Numbered from the stretch's first letter, positions 11,471 through 24,878 are shown. The stretch: 64,000 nt of DNA from Labia minor (GCA_963082975.1 OY720346.1:24174720-24238719); one strand, 5' to 3'. Program-made: numbers and translations. The notes: generated by a model not told the origin, from the letters alone.

Positions 11471-12480
11471 GTTGATGTTGCTCTGTTCATTCAAAACTCC
11501 GTTCATCCATTCACGAATTGTTTAAAAAAATAATTATAATCACATCTTCATATATTCATAATTCATTTATAATTTAAGTTTATGAAATTATAGAAAAAGT
11601 AAAATTACAATATAAATATCTTTTTGAAACCAGAATAGTATTAATAGCATATCCTAAAATGTTAAAATCTTGAGTGATCTGACTTATATTCATCATCCAT
11701 TCATCAATTTTATTAGTTTCCCTTATACTTGGGTTTACATTATATGCATAATCATAGAAATTATTGTATTTTTTTTGTTTAATTATCTCCAAGGTTTTAC
11801 CAATGCTTTAATTAATAAACCAGTCAATTCATTAACGTTTCACTTTCAAATTCAAATTAAACTTAAATAAAAGGTTTTATATATGCTATCAATTTTGAAA
11901 CAATTCCAGTTAATAATTTTCTCTTAAATTTATTATTATTTATTCATAATCAATCAAAATGATTGTCACTAGATCCTATTTCTAATTTTTAATTTCACTT
12001 TCAATATATATGAATATTAGTATTAACATTAGTAAAAGTTTAAGAAAATGAATTTTCAAATTGTTTCTAATCATCTATATAATTTTAATTTTTTTTATTT
12101 GCTCTAAGCATTAGTTAAGAACAACCTCCCCAATCCTGTGACATAGATTTACCCCAATGACGTAGAAATTTTCTGATCACAAATAATTTACTATTTGAGA
12201 ATTCGTGATTCTGGACACACTAATTCTAATATATATTTATTTTATTTTATTAATACAAATAAATAAGTACTTATATTATTAATTATCAAATTGTCAAATC
12301 TACAAGAAACAGATTCTAATTTAGAGAATGGTTTTGGTTCATCAATTTGTATATCTTCTATATGAATCACGAGTACTGCTTATTCTGTGGTGAACTGAGA
12401 ACCGAGTTTTTGAATATTTGACAATATTCTCAGTTTATATCTAAATGAATATATATTAATAATTAAAATATATAGGGAAG
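11471..12480. other. A+T-rich filler
   Basis: Overlapping low-complexity frames on both strands (11580-11870) look like composition artefacts. No element recognised. Confidence 0.45.
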
Positions 12481-12700
12481 GGAGTCGGTTAACTGTGTTA
12501 GCTCACATTCTCGGATTCAAGTCGAGGTTCTGGCAAGAGAATTTCTCTAGCTGCGATCTATGGCACGGAGTCAACCCAGACTCCGGGAATGAAATTGGGA
12601 AGCTACTTGATAAAAAAATAGCATCGTCGACCAAGAAAATCAAGGTAAAGGTTGATAGGACCCGTTCTACTAATCATATGATACCAAATTTATATAATCG
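12480..12700. other. Single-copy island 8
   Basis: Part of a 117-codon plus-strand frame (12495-12848), of which only the first 70 codons lie in non-repetitive sequence; the rest runs into (TA)n and a mariner copy. The residues suggest no family to me. Its composition resembles the other islands. Confidence 0.25.
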
Positions 12701-12767
12701 ACTTGATAAGAGCTGTCTTTTTGTAGGATGTACAAAAGTAAGAGTTATATATATATATATCTATATA

Positions 12768-13191
12768 CGAGGGTGGTCTGAAAAGTTTCCGACCTGTCCA
12801 AGAAAATCGATGTTTTTCAATTTTTTTTTTATATATTTTTCAACATAATCTCCATCAACACTGATACTTTTCTCATAACTGTGTTCTAAATAATTTAATT
12901 TAATTTAAGTTTCATCAACAGTTATGAATCGACTCAAAAATTTGTTTGGATTACGCCTACAGCGCCAAATTGTCGTTAGAAATGGTTTTTCGAAGCAATT
13001 TTTGGTCTAACGTTAGGATATGCGGCACCCACGTTGCACACAGCTTTCCATATTCAAATGGTTTTGCAAAAAAGTTCAGCTGACATCGTACAGGTCTCAG
13101 CTATCTTGAATTTTGAAAAATAAAACAAAAATAAAAAATTGAAAAACATCGTTTTTCTTGGTCAGGACGGAAACTTTTCAGTCCACCCTCG
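12768..13191 (-). mobile_element. Internally deleted mariner element, copy 1
   Basis: Ends in inverted repeats of about 30 bp that contain GGTGGTCTGAAAAGTTTCCG, with TA on both sides (12766-12767 and 13192-13193), as expected of Tc1/mariner insertion. Read on the minus strand, the centre encodes the fragment KLCATWVPHILT-LDQKLLRKTIS, matching the WVPH...L linker region of mariner transposases. At 424 bp it is far shorter than the usual 1.3 kb and lacks the DDE catalytic region, so it is non-autonomous. The same deletion form occurs near 25.9 kb in the opposite orientation. Confidence 0.8.
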
Positions 13192-13829
13192 TATATATAT
13201 AAATGTTCTTTAAAAAAGTAAAATTACATGATTATACATTTTTACAAATTTTCAACACACAGAATATACACAGTTTTTATTATATAAATACTTAAAATAG
13301 TTATTAAATTTTTTCGACAGATCTTCGTTAAATAAAACTAAAAAAACTTCAAGGATCTGATGTAATTTTATAAATACAAAAAATGCATCTACCCTATTAT
13401 TTATAGCAAAATAATATATCAGCTTATTATATTCCAGTTATTTTTCTTTTACAGAAAATATTTTTTATTATGTGCTATTTTTATTGAATACGTATCTATA
13501 AATTACATATAAAATTAATAAATATTAAATTTAATAATTTCTCCAAGGAAAACTTGATATAGGATATATTATATAGTAATCAGAAAATACTCGAATTAAT
13601 TATTTTAATAAATTTAAAAAATAATTTGTAAATAAGAATAATTTAAATATAGATAATAAGGTGCATAAATGACATATTATATAAATTATAAAATAATGTT
13701 GACCTCGAAATTAAATAATAATTTATACATCTCTACAGTAGAGGTTAAGATCATATACTATAATATGAAACAATAAGAGAATTGTAAGTACTTTTATTTA
13801 AATCTATTTTTAGAGCTAATAAAAAAAAG
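13192..13829. other. A+T-rich filler
   Basis: Nothing recognised between the mariner and family A copy 4. Confidence 0.45.
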
Positions 13830-14423
13830 CTGGAGTGTCTCCACTCGACTATCTCGCAAATTTGAATTGGATTAAATAACATATATTAATTTAAATTAAA
13901 TTTAATTAATTAAATTATAAATTAAGATTAATAAATAATATTTATTAAACCAGCGTATATTTGGCTCTTTGTTGATGGCATCACGTCACGTGTTGGCGCG
14001 TGAGATTTGCAGTGTTAAAAAATTAATTCTGGTACTTTCAGCAAATAAATCAAGATGAAATTCTAGATATAGCAGTTTTATACAATTATTAATCATGTGA
14101 AAAATTATCAAACATATATCTTTATTTTTACGGTCACTTTAGAGGACAAAAAATCAAAACGTTGTAGGTAATGACCCTCGTCCGGTTGAGCTATATTTCT
14201 CAAAAGTTGATAGAAAACTATGAATTTTGAATAATGTCCATGTACCGAATTTCATCATTCTAGCTCAAACCGTTTTTGCGTAATCTTGGTTACATACATA
14301 CACACACAGACATTTTTCTCAACCTTAGTGAAAATGATTCAGGAACCTTCAAAACGTATAAAAACATCAAAATCTCGACATCGAAAATTTTCGTGATCGC
14401 AATACTATCTCTTAAGAGATAGT
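13830..14423 (-). mobile_element. Family A Helentron-like element, copy 4
   Basis: The 3' hairpin end is at 13830-13858 and the ACTATCTC palindrome at 14404-14423. The core includes a short CACACACA run, the TTTCATCATTCTAGCTCAA box and CAAAAGTTGATAG. Very similar to copy 3 throughout, including GGCTCTTTGTTGATGGC and ACGTGTTGGCGCGTGAGAT blocks. No coding frame. Confidence 0.65.
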
Positions 14424-14890
14424 AAAAATTGTCAAATAAATATTTGTTGATTTATTTATTAAAAACATTCTAAAAAATTCTCTTTAATTTTTTTTTTTTT
14501 TATTTTTTTCGTTATTTTTAGACCAGTTCTAATTCTTTTTCTTTATATGTTTTTCCTTTATAAAATCTATTTAGTATCGATTATCCATATTTTATTATTA
14601 TTCAAATTAGAATTTTATTACAAAAATTTATAATCTATTTTAAAAGGATAATAGATATAATTTATATTCATTCTCAATTTAGTTTAAATATCATATTTAT
14701 ATAAGAAATAATTTTTTATAAGTGTTTAAATTAAATAATTAAATCGATGAAGTTATTTATGTCGATATATAGTAATTTAATGATATTATTATTTATTTAT
14801 CGAGTATTGAGAAGTGAGTTTATAAAAATTAAAAGGAAACTATTCATAAATTACATTTGTTGATAAGCCATTTAAAAAAAAAATCCTACT
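14424..14890. other. A+T-rich filler
   Basis: Nothing recognised. Confidence 0.45.
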
Positions 14891-15395
14891 TTGGTTCCCA
14901 TCTGATTTCCGTTTTGGTTTTTAAACTAAACCGAGTAACTGAAACCCAGCCACATGTTTTAGTGGTGTATTCTAACCCGTGTATATTCGAGCATATGTAT
15001 CCGCTAGTATATCTATATACATGTTGATAAATCGGTGTGTAAGTGTGTTGGTGTGTGTTGACCTCACTTAAAATTACTCCCTTGGAATATTTCCCATTAC
15101 AGACACCTGTTGCCTCGAAAAGAGAAAAACATTCAGGCGAGTGAAACAAAAAATAAAAAAAAAACTCAATTGGAAACGAAACGAGGATTCTCTACCGTTC
15201 GAAAGTTCCTCTCAATATCCCCTCCGTTTCTCATTAAAATAATGAATGCCTCTATATTTGAAATCAATGCCAGTTTATGCGCCTTGGCCTTTACAAGTTA
15301 TGCGACCTTACCTTTCGATCCATATATTATTCCTCCTCCTCTCTTTCTCTCTCTCTCTCTCTCTATCTATCTATATATATATATATATATATATA
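14890..15395. other. Island 9 ending in compound microsatellite
   Basis: Balanced block from 14890 to about 15340, followed by a (CT)n run (about 15340-15364), a short (TATC) tract and (AT)n to 15395. Overlapping frames in three phases (87, 102 and 83 codons) suggest none is real. Confidence 0.3.
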
Positions 15396-16940
15396 GTAAA
15401 CACATTACTAAGATTTAAAGATGAGAAGAATTTTCAGACATTTGTGAATAAACAATATATATTCGAATTATTCAGTATAATTTATAAATTATTTTGAAAT
15501 ATGATACATACTTTATCTATACCGTTATAAATATAAGATGAAAAATATCTAAGTATGGTCAATATGAAAATAAAACAAAACAAAAAAAATAATAATAATA
15601 AATAAATCATCAACTTCTTGCTGTGTATCATATTTTTAAAAAAAATAAGAAAATATTTATGCCCAATTGCATAGAATTATAGTGACTATATATTTGTATT
15701 TGAGAAAGAAAATAGAAATATTTATAAGTATTTTATATATGTATATTTTTAATTATTTTTGGAGGTAAATTAAATATGGATAATTTATTATAAATTTTAT
15801 TTTAATAAATTTTTTTTATTTATTGGTTGAATTTTTTTTTTTAATGAGATCATAACACTTGCTTACCACATAAACCTACTGGTTAAAAAAATTCAATTAT
15901 TTGAATATTCATAAATTTTGTTGTATGATTTGCACATATTCTTAATTAGTATTATGATAGAATATGTTTAATATTTATATGCTATCACTAAGTAAAAAAA
16001 ATAAAATAAATTTATAAAAAGTTTTGTTCTTTATCAATAAAATTTATATTCTCTCAGTTAAATAAATAAATGAGTAAAATCTCTAAATAGGGGGTACATC
16101 TGTACAAATAAATTAATTAATTTAAAATAAACAATCCTATTAGCTTAATATTTCACAAATTAATTATTTTATTAATAATCATCACCAAATCATACAACTT
16201 TTGTCCTTTATCATTGGGTAGTTTTAAAAATAAATTTTAATAAAATAAAAATTTTAAAATCATTCTCAAATTAAATTTATAAAAGTTAAAACAAAATGGC
16301 TATGTAACTATTAGTTTAGTTCTTTTTAATAATATTTATCTACTCATTCAGAAAATTGAAAATATTACCAAAATTTTTTTTTTGCAAGTCCTAAATAAAC
16401 ATTTAAAATTACTTTTTAAAAACTTAAATGTTATGTTAAAAAAAAAACACCTTTTAAGATATTTACTGAATTTTGCACAATTTTCAAAACGTAAACGAAT
16501 ATTTGGTTATTTTGGAATTTATTAATAATAATATAAAAACCAGAAAATAAATTTAATAATAGGAATCAGAGTATAAACAAATCAAATTTCAGTTCATATG
16601 ATCAAAATTGTTAAAATATCCTAGTTAAAATAATTTTATTTAGAACGAGGTATACAGAACAAGGATATGTTGTGAGCGAAATCAAATTTTATATTGATTA
16701 AAGAAACAAATTTTAAAATTAAGAATAAGAAGACGTGTTGCTTTAAAATAATGTTAATTTGCTTGTTGCCGCTCCTATTTATTATTAAAACAGAAGAATT
16801 ACTAAAGAAGATATTTTTATTTGTTTATTGTTTAACATTTAAATATTTACACTTCCAATAGTCCAATAGTTCCAATTGAAGAAAAATTTGATTGTTAAAG
16901 GTCATTTAAAAAAAAACATTATTGAACTCAATTATTAAAC
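15396..16940. other. A+T-rich filler
   Basis: About 1.5 kb with no bounded element, RNA gene or coding frame that I can support. Confidence 0.5.
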
Positions 16941-17080
16941 TATCTAGTATTAAGGTAAGGGATGATTTAATTAAGGAAATTTACTTACATGTCCGGTGTC
17001 AGTCACTTCCTATAAACAAATGTGACCCGCTATTTTAAATATTTCCGGTCTTCGAATTCTTCTTCCTGACTTGTATATAT
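16940..17080. other. Small single-copy island 10
   Basis: About 140 bp of mixed sequence containing CCGGTGTCAGTCACTTCC and CGGTCTTCGAATTC. Too short to interpret. Confidence 0.2.
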
Positions 17081-18872
17081 TACAAGACATAAATAGGCTG
17101 AAAAACTTCTTTATATTTCAAATTTGGAATTTTACATCTTATCCTATCATTTGAATTTTTTTTTTTTATAATTTATAAATCAATATTACATACTTTGATA
17201 ATTTATAATAAATAAAAGAAATAGAGTTATGAAAAAGAATGAATAAACATAATTAAAAATATAAATATGTGCATAATTTAAAAAGTTTAGTTCTTTTTTT
17301 GGTATTGGGAGTTGGAGTTAAAAAATAAAAAAATATGTATATTTTATGACACCTGTAGATTTCACCTGTCGATTAGTGAATTTCAATAGAACCACAGTGG
17401 CCTCTAGTTATCATAAAAGAAGTGTAAAAGAAATAAAACTTATAAAATAGTTTAATTGTTAGACAATGATGAAACCACACCTTTATCCTAATTTAATGTA
17501 AGAAGATGAATAAATAATATATCCAAGAAGTTATAAAAAAATAAAGAAATTTGTTCAATTGAATCAATTCACTAAGGTGCAATAGTATTTACTTAGGAAA
17601 GAAGAGAGACGAAATTTGATTTTAATTCTTATTAATAATATTTAAATATTTTGACCGAAAAATATTCCTTGATTACATGACACTAATGTTTTTTTAAATT
17701 AAATTAAAAAATTGATTAAACATTGTTCTAGTCTCTTCTAACAAAATAATTTTAGAAAGATAATTTTTGAAATGTGATTTTTGAAAAAAACATTATATAT
17801 ATCTTATTATTATAATATATCTTAGTGTGGAATTTTAAGAGAAGCTTTCCGGGAACTGGTATCCTATTAACATACTAAAACAAAATTTTTTAAATCGAAA
17901 TTTGCAAATTTTAATTGCATAGTTTTTTTTATGGTTATGTTAAATTTTTATGGTTATAAAAAGCAACTATTATATGAATAGACGATTATTACTTTGGACT
18001 TTTTTTTTAATATCTTTTCTCATAATAAAAAAATAACTTTCTAAATCCAACATAAAATTCATAATTAAATTATAAATAAATATTTTTTAATAATTATTAA
18101 TGAAAATTGGAAAACATAACCTCTAACGTAGAGATATACTATTTTTTCCTGTATAAAATATAATATTTATAATAAAAATATATTTAAATTTACAAATAAA
18201 TATAAAGTTATTATTTTTTGAAAATATAATTTTATTTTTGTTTTTTTTTTTATTATATTTTATATTTGTATTAAAATCAAATTATAATTTAATATGAATA
18301 TTTAATTATAAGTGTGTATAATATATTAATGAAAAATAAAATTGGTATAAAGAAGAAAGAGATAGGCGTCTTATCTTGGTTTAAGATTTTGCAAAGAAAA
18401 AAGTAAATTAGAAGAATGACATTTACAATTACTATTTCAGTTAATTGTCGTTAATGTTATTATATATATAATATCCAATCGTCACTCACTCACTCGCTTG
18501 TCCCGAAAAACGTAACGCTCGGGCTCATTTGGTTACATTTGGTTTTATTCGGCCACATGGTGACTCTTTTTTTGTTTGTTATTTCAATTAAAAAATAGTA
18601 ATCTATTCATGTAATTTCACCTACTTTATTTAAACATTGACTTACAGCCAACAGATAAAGTAAAAAACTAGCAAATAAAGGTTAGTGAAATTATTATTAT
18701 ATTATTATATATATTAATATGTACAAAAATTGGATTATTATTAATACAAAAAAAATAACAAATTATATGAATATATAGTTTTTAGAGGGTTGACATTATC
18801 AATATTATATAATATATTGTGTTATACCTTTTATCCTCTCTTCAATTTAATACCAACAAAGCTTTATTTTAT
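17081..18872. other. A+T-rich filler
   Basis: Largely low complexity. A short mixed patch at about 18476-18565 (a CACTCACTCACTCGC run, then GTAACGCTCGGGC) stands out but matches nothing I know. Confidence 0.4.
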
Positions 18873-19229
18873 CTATATATATAAAGGAGAGTGTTTGTAT
18901 GTATGTATGTATGTATGTATGTAATTTGTTTACTTTTTTTCTGTCATAGAAACAAACAAAAAAGAAATTTCCTACTTAACCGACACTTTACCGGTAATTT
19001 AGAATTATGAACATCAAAAAATAAGAAACGATTTCTATGAAATTACATCACAATATTCTTATATATCTCTATGGTAACATAGGCTATAGATTTTATTAAT
19101 ATCTAATTCTAATCAATAACCGCAGAATTTAATTTTTTAAAGTTTATATAGTTCTCCGTGTTGTTCATTCAAGAACCAGGCGTGGCCCACTGACTGGCGG
19201 ACTCATTTTACACAATGTATATAACTAGC
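18873..19229 (+). mobile_element. Possible Helitron-like remnant with (TATG)n
   Basis: Begins TCTATATATATAAAGGAG next to an A, resembling canonical Helitron 5' ends, followed by a (TATG)n microsatellite (18899-18922). A CTAG about 350 bp downstream (near 19226) could be the 3' CTRR end, but the following base is C, not T, and I see no clear hairpin upstream of it. Treat the boundaries and class as tentative. Confidence 0.25.
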
Positions 19230-19719
19230 AATCAAAGAATTATTATAATATTTAACTTTTTATTTTAAATTCTAATATTCAAATATCATTTCAATTAAAT
19301 AATTTAATTAATATAATAAAATATTTAAATCATATTTAACTTAAATTATTTTGTATTTATTCTTTCTATATTTGAATACTTCTTTTATTTTAAGGGAGGG
19401 AATTAACTATGATCTAAAAAAATTAATAAATGAACTTAATAATAAAAAATCAAATAAATCCATTAATTTAAATTAATACTATTAATGAATGTATATATTG
19501 TTAATTTATCTTTAGTTTTATCAATACTTTTATACCGTTAATTTTTATAAATTGTCTCAAGTCTCTAACTGCATTTTCTAAAATTTTATTATAATTAAAA
19601 ATATTCAATAAAAATCAAGCAATGAAATTAAAATATCAAAATGAAATGATCAAGAAATATTATACTCTATTATAACATATACAATACTTATAACTATAGG
19701 CGGAGGAAATATTAGACGA

Positions 19720-20110
19720 TATCATTGCGGGTTCATGCCAAATCGATCAACATTAATTAAGATATTTTCATTATGACAGATATTAAAAAAACCGCGAATT
19801 CAATATCTCTGTTCACTAATTATTTGTAGACTTTAGTAAAACCTACGCATGACTCAATAGATCCGGATAAACTTTTTCAAATTTTGATCTTAAAATATAT
19901 CTTGAAGGTAGTAAAGAAAGAGTAAGATGCGGAAATCAATTGTAAAATATTAGGTGATTCAGACGACTTAAATATAATAGGAGATTCGGCAATTGCAATT
20001 ACAGATAGCGAGGAAAAATTAATCGAGGTAGGAAAAGAGATGAGGTTTGAAATTAATAAAAATAAATAAATATATTTAGAAACAAACAGGAGCAGTATTA
20101 ACATACAAAA
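19720..20110 (+). pseudogene. Non-LTR retrotransposon reverse-transcriptase fossil
   Basis: Broken frames read as pieces of a LINE reverse transcriptase. CGFMPNRSTLIKIF lies at 19726-19767. After a frame change, REFNISVH-stop-LFVDFSKTYA occurs at about 19793-19850, matching the conserved LFVDF-K-AYDS block. Then GDSDDLNIIGDS and KLIEVGKEMRFEINKNK (about 19950-20069) follow, corresponding to the YADD-type catalytic block (here SDD) and the downstream EINxxKT block. Roughly a hundred codons between blocks are missing and stops interrupt it, so it is dead. The exact clade cannot be assigned. Confidence 0.75.
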
Positions 20111-21240
20111 TGTAGAATTTGAATATGTAGAAAAATTATTATATATATATTATATATTATATATATCTACATATATTATATATATACCTACATATAAAAA
20201 TGAATCCCTATTTCACTTGGTCACCGCATCACTTGTCAATGGCTTTACCAATTTCATTCATTTTTTTATAAAATTTTTAATATTTTAAAATTTCAGAAAA
20301 CTTAGTTACCTACATCTATTTGAGTTTCCTAACTTAGCTGACGACTACCCCTCCATTCTCTGACCATATGCAATATTTATTTGTTTATAATTTATTTGGA
20401 ATATAGTCTTACAATTTAAAAAAAAAAATTTTATCGATTATTTTTCGTAATCAATTTTAATTTTTAAATGAATACAAGTGGTATACATGTGTATACAACA
20501 ACAAAATAAGTAAATCAATTTTTTAGTTTACCTTGAATTTTGGTTCTTTAAAATGTCACAAATTAGACAAACCACCGCAGAACTTACAATGCTGCACGTC
20601 AAAGATTTATTCGAGCATTACAAACTGACCAGAAACATGAATAATTTTTATCTCGTAAACTAGAAAAGACCCAAAAAAATTTCATAAGAAAAGTTTATTT
20701 GGAATTGCAAATGAACCCACTGGTAAAGTATTATTCAAATCCACGAAAATGCGTTTACTTGAATAATTAATTACCTATATAAGAATTATGAGAAGAGTTT
20801 CTATAAAAAATAAAAAAATATTTTTGTAATATTAATTAATTGTAAATATATATTGTTATAATATTATTATGTTTAGGTTTCTAAGATAGAAATTTTAGAT
20901 TCTAGACCTGGCGAGAAAGAATATAAAATATACTTATTTATTTTTTATAATAGTTGAGCACTACTTGTAATTATATGAATTATACTACATTTTAACATTT
21001 TAATTCTTCCATTCTAAAGTTAGTTATGGATATTGAAATGGATTCTTTGAATAATCATAAATTTAAATAATAATTATATATATTATAGATTAAAATAAAT
21101 AAACTATTGTGGTTTATCTTTTAATATCAATGTTTATGAATCTAAGCACGATAGTCGGTAGTTATCTAAAGTAAATACAATACTGAAATGATATTTATAA
21201 ACAATCTATTGAAGAACAGGTCTAGTTCAACTTTTGTTTT
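20111..21240. other. A+T-rich filler with a coding-like patch
   Basis: A plus-strand phase at about 20586-20765 reads with few stops (QRFIRALQTDQKHE, stop, FLSRKLEKTQKNFIRKVYLE...), possibly a decayed reading frame of a transposon. I do not recognise the family. The rest is A+T-rich. Confidence 0.25.
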
Positions 21241-21610
21241 ATAATTATTGTTTCTAATTAATATCAAGTTTATGGGCGCCAAGTTGGAATAAATCTCGGA
21301 GAGGAGACCCCATTAAAGAGATCACGTGGCTATTTGGAGGAGCCCGCCCAAATAAGCCCCAGCAATAAATAATTTGTAGGTGGCTCTAGTCGGCCATAAG
21401 GATTTAAATAAACACTTGAAGCACCTTCTTCTCCTACTTTATCTCCGTTTTTCTTTTTTCTTCTTTGACTACCTGACACGATTGAATCAGACCGCCGTAA
21501 GGCATTTCGTTGTATCTTTTCTATCTATTTTTTTTTTTTTATTCTGTGGATGCTACTCGGGGCATAGTAGAAATGTCGTAGATTCCATTCATATTCAAAT
21601 TGAAGAAGAG
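21240..21610. other. Single-copy island 11
   Basis: Balanced block. It contains a CACGTGGC E-box, an imperfect inverted pair GGCTATTTGG / CCAAATAAGCC (about 21330-21357), and GCCATAAGG near 21393, a motif shared with islands 1 and 7. An 81-codon plus-strand frame (21380-21625) is unrecognised. Confidence 0.3.
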
Positions 21611-22475
21611 AATTTTGTTAATTAAAAATTAAATTTATTAGTTGTTTATGAATCGAAATGGAGATTTTTTTTTTTATTTCGTGCTATAACCATTTAATGA
21701 TTGCTATAATTTTTATTCTCTGTACATAAGTGGAGTTAATTTATTAGAAAAGTTTAATAAATAAATATGTTTACTCAATGTTTTGGTAGGAGTAGGGAAA
21801 AAGAAAGAGTTAAGATACCATTTGGATTGTTTTATTGGAAAAATAAATTTTTTTTTATATTTATTTACACTTGCAGCTTTACTTATTAAAAAATACCAAT
21901 GTTTATTACATATTTTATTTCTATCAATAAATTTTGATGAAATTTTAAGAAAATAATATTATATTTTATAAATAAAGATTAGTGATATATATGAGTAGAT
22001 TTTAAATAATTATCAAATTTTTGTAATATATATAAATCAAATATAATTGTTTATAAAATTATATAATAACTCTTTAAATTAATGAAAAGTATAAGAAAAA
22101 AATACATTTTAAATAACGCAATTTTTTTGTAGATTAATTGTATAATTATTTTTTTATTATTTTTCAAAAAAGTATGTTAGATTTAGAGCAAAAATTATTA
22201 ATCCTTCTGAGTTAAAATTATATATTTAGATGTTGTGTGTTTACGTCAATCGTTTATTTAATTAATTTATTTATTGATATCTTAAAAACGTATCTTTAAA
22301 ATCTATTTAGAGAAAACATCATGAATTCACTGGTAGGCAAGAATGGATACCAATTATGTAGACTATTGATTGTGAAAACTTGATTGTTTCTGGGAGAAAT
22401 TTGGACTTTTTCGAATTAAACTAATTTTTCTATTATTTTTGCCTAATTGAGTCTAAAAAATTTCAAAATTAAAAT
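21611..22475. other. A+T-rich filler
   Basis: Nothing recognised. Confidence 0.45.
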
Positions 22476-23113
22476 AAGTTGACCTGTGGCCAGGTCCGAA
22501 CCGACCGACTGTTTGAAATAAATTAATTTCCAGCTACAGAAACAATTTCAAATAATTTTCATATATCTATTAATGTAATAAAAAACAGATATGGATACAT
22601 AAATAATAAATATAAACATTTTTAATTTTATTTTATTTATAATATATATGCAAGACCAGGCTGTGACGTCATGAATGGCTGGATGACGTCATATAATTTT
22701 AAATCAAGAAAAAACTAATAAATATGATTTTTCTCGAGGATAAAACCAATACAAAGTGCATGATTCGTGGTGATATATAAAAAAAATCTCCTTTGGTGTG
22801 AAAATAACCCTTTCCTTCCTATCGTCGATCGCTAATACTACCACTTCCGGTTTCCGGAATTGCACCAAAAGTTGATCAATTCATCCCACTGATGCATTAA
22901 GTAAATATACCAAATTTCATCAAAATCGGTTGAGCCGTTCAGGATGTACACATCTATACGGACGGACGGACAGACGGACAGACGGACGGACAGACATCAT
23001 GCTAAAAATACTTTTTTCTGTTTAGAAAATGCATGATTCCTGGAGATATGTAAAAATCTCCACATGTGAAATTTGGTGTGAAAACAATACCTCCCTTACT
23101 ATCGACGGTCGGT
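22476..23113 (-). mobile_element. Family B Helentron-like element with (GTCY)n, copy 1
   Basis: In element orientation (minus strand) it starts ACCGACCG near 23113 and ends in a subterminal inverted ACCGACCG copy followed by a GACCTG-GCCA-CAGGTC hairpin and AACTT (22476-22496). The microsatellite is (GGAC/AGAC)n near 22958-22995, i.e. (GTCY)n on the element strand. The boxes GAAATTTGGTA and ATCAACTTTTGGTG are present. An approximately 85-bp module occurs twice, flanking the core. (GTCY)n plus asymmetric terminal repeats and a 3' hairpin are hallmarks of DINE-1/mini-me-type elements. No coding frame. Confidence 0.7.
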
Positions 23114-24878
23114 AAAAATATATACAATATAATACATTATTTATATACTATGAATTTCCCTATTATTGAACGTCGTATATGTAAATATTTCAATTGATAG
23201 AATTTAATTTTATTAAATGAATATTCTAATTTATTATTTAAAACAAAAATGTTTTAGATTGATTTATAATCGATTGACGTATTAATGGAATGTTTATAAA
23301 TTATTTCTTATTTATTTTTACGTTAAATATATTAAATTTCATTTTGTTGGATATATTTTGAATATAGTCACTGAAAAACAAAATAAAATAAATAAAAAAA
23401 AATTCATGAAAATTGTTTTAGTTAAGTTAAAATATTGTTATATATTTTGGCTTATTTTTGATAATTTTTAATAATAGAAAATACAATATTCCACATAACC
23501 ATTTAAATCTATGACTATAATTAAATTTATTTAAAAATATTTTCTTAATTAATCTACCATTTCTAATTTATTTGATAAAATCGTTACTATAGGGTAGGAG
23601 TGCGAAAACTTTTGGTGACGCTCCCCTTTTTGTGCTTCCATATAAAAACTTAGGCCCCTTATTGTTATGTATGATTTTTATAAAGATTTTTTTTTTTTGG
23701 GGGGGGAGGGCTATAAGAAGACCATGATAATTAAAAAATAAAACAAAATAAATACAAAAAAAATTTTTATTTTATTTTAAAAAATCTCGACTAATCTATT
23801 TTTTAAGTAATATCAATCGTCGCGCCTCTCGCGTAATCGGGCACCCCCAATATTAGTATCTTTTCATTTAATTGTTATTAAAATTTATTAAAAAAAATTA
23901 AGGCGCTGGGTAATATTTGTTCTTAAAAGAGGGGATAGTGAAAATAAATTTAAAAGCCATTTAAGTTCTATTTTCTGAAGTAAAATGTGCAAAGATACAC
24001 AATTTTTGTTTGTGATTGTCCTTCCTATCAAAGATAAACTATAGGTTGACATCACTTGAATGGTTGATATTTTAATCATCTTTCGTAATTTTATAAGTCC
24101 CCCCCCCCCCCCCCCCCCGAGTGGAGCAAAGATCTGCACTGCAGTGAACAATCGCGAACTTGGGTCTCAGAGCCTCCAATAACCATGCCGAGAAACAATT
24201 ATTTTTCATTTTTTTCAACAATATTCATTGTTCAACCTCTTTAAAGTTTTAATACACCTATTAAATCATAGTATATTAGTTTTCGAAATATTTTTAAATT
24301 TTAAAGAATTTTAGTATTTTAATATCACAGAAATAAAATAATATTTTTAAAAATCTATACACCTTTTGAATCATATTAATGTTTATAACATATAAATTAA
24401 TTTTTATATCTTTTTTTCATTTCTCGTTGTTATAATCTTTCTTAATTTCTAATTTAACTAGGTAAGAAAGACATCAATCAATTCAAGTCTTTTTCTAATC
24501 AGCGAGATTTATCAACCTTATATTAACTCCCAGGACAGCATTTATTATTTTTTAATTCAATTTAAATTTATTTATTTTAAAATAATCTCTAATATGATAT
24601 TTTAATTTCTATTTCATGATTCAAACTTCGTTCCTGCTAATGAATGTTGATTTAAATTCTTGATTTTCTTCTCCATTCCTAATAATGATGAAATGACTAC
24701 ATGCAGCACAACAAATGTAAGTAATCATCATTATTTATTTAGCATGGCACATTTTAAAATTGGTATACATTTTATTAATTTTTTAAATATACAATTAATA
24801 TTGAAAGTAAAGTTTGACATATACATTAGAAGGTATAATTGAATAATACATTGATTGTTTTCTTTTGTTTTGTTAATA
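23114..24878. other. A+T-rich filler with homopolymer runs
   Basis: Includes a mixed patch at 23590-23720 ending in a G run, a short GTCGCGCCTCTCGCG patch near 23820, and a 20-base C run at 24099-24118 followed by GAGTGGAGCAAAG. These may be degraded transposon ends but no inverted repeats were confirmed. An acceptor/donor-like fusion lies at 24461/24462. Confidence 0.35.
24430..24470 (+). promoter_or_regulatory. Second fused splice-site-like sequence
   Basis: A pyrimidine-rich stretch with a CTAAT branch-point-like pentamer (24449-24453) runs into ACTAG, immediately followed by GTAAGA (junction 24461/24462). It has a better pyrimidine tract than the site at 5233/5234. Known recursive splice sites have this form, but chance occurrence in 64 kb is quite possible. 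Confidence 0.2.

Noticed and set aside
23590..23850. Mixed-composition patches at both ends of a 250-bp stretch as a hAT MITE
   Set aside because: The two ends (GGAGTGCGAAAAC and the complement of GGGCACCCCC) do not form a convincing inverted repeat, and no target duplication is visible.
24099..24118. C20 run as a telomeric or regulatory feature
   Set aside because: A simple homopolymer with no repeated telomere motif; may be slippage or assembly noise.
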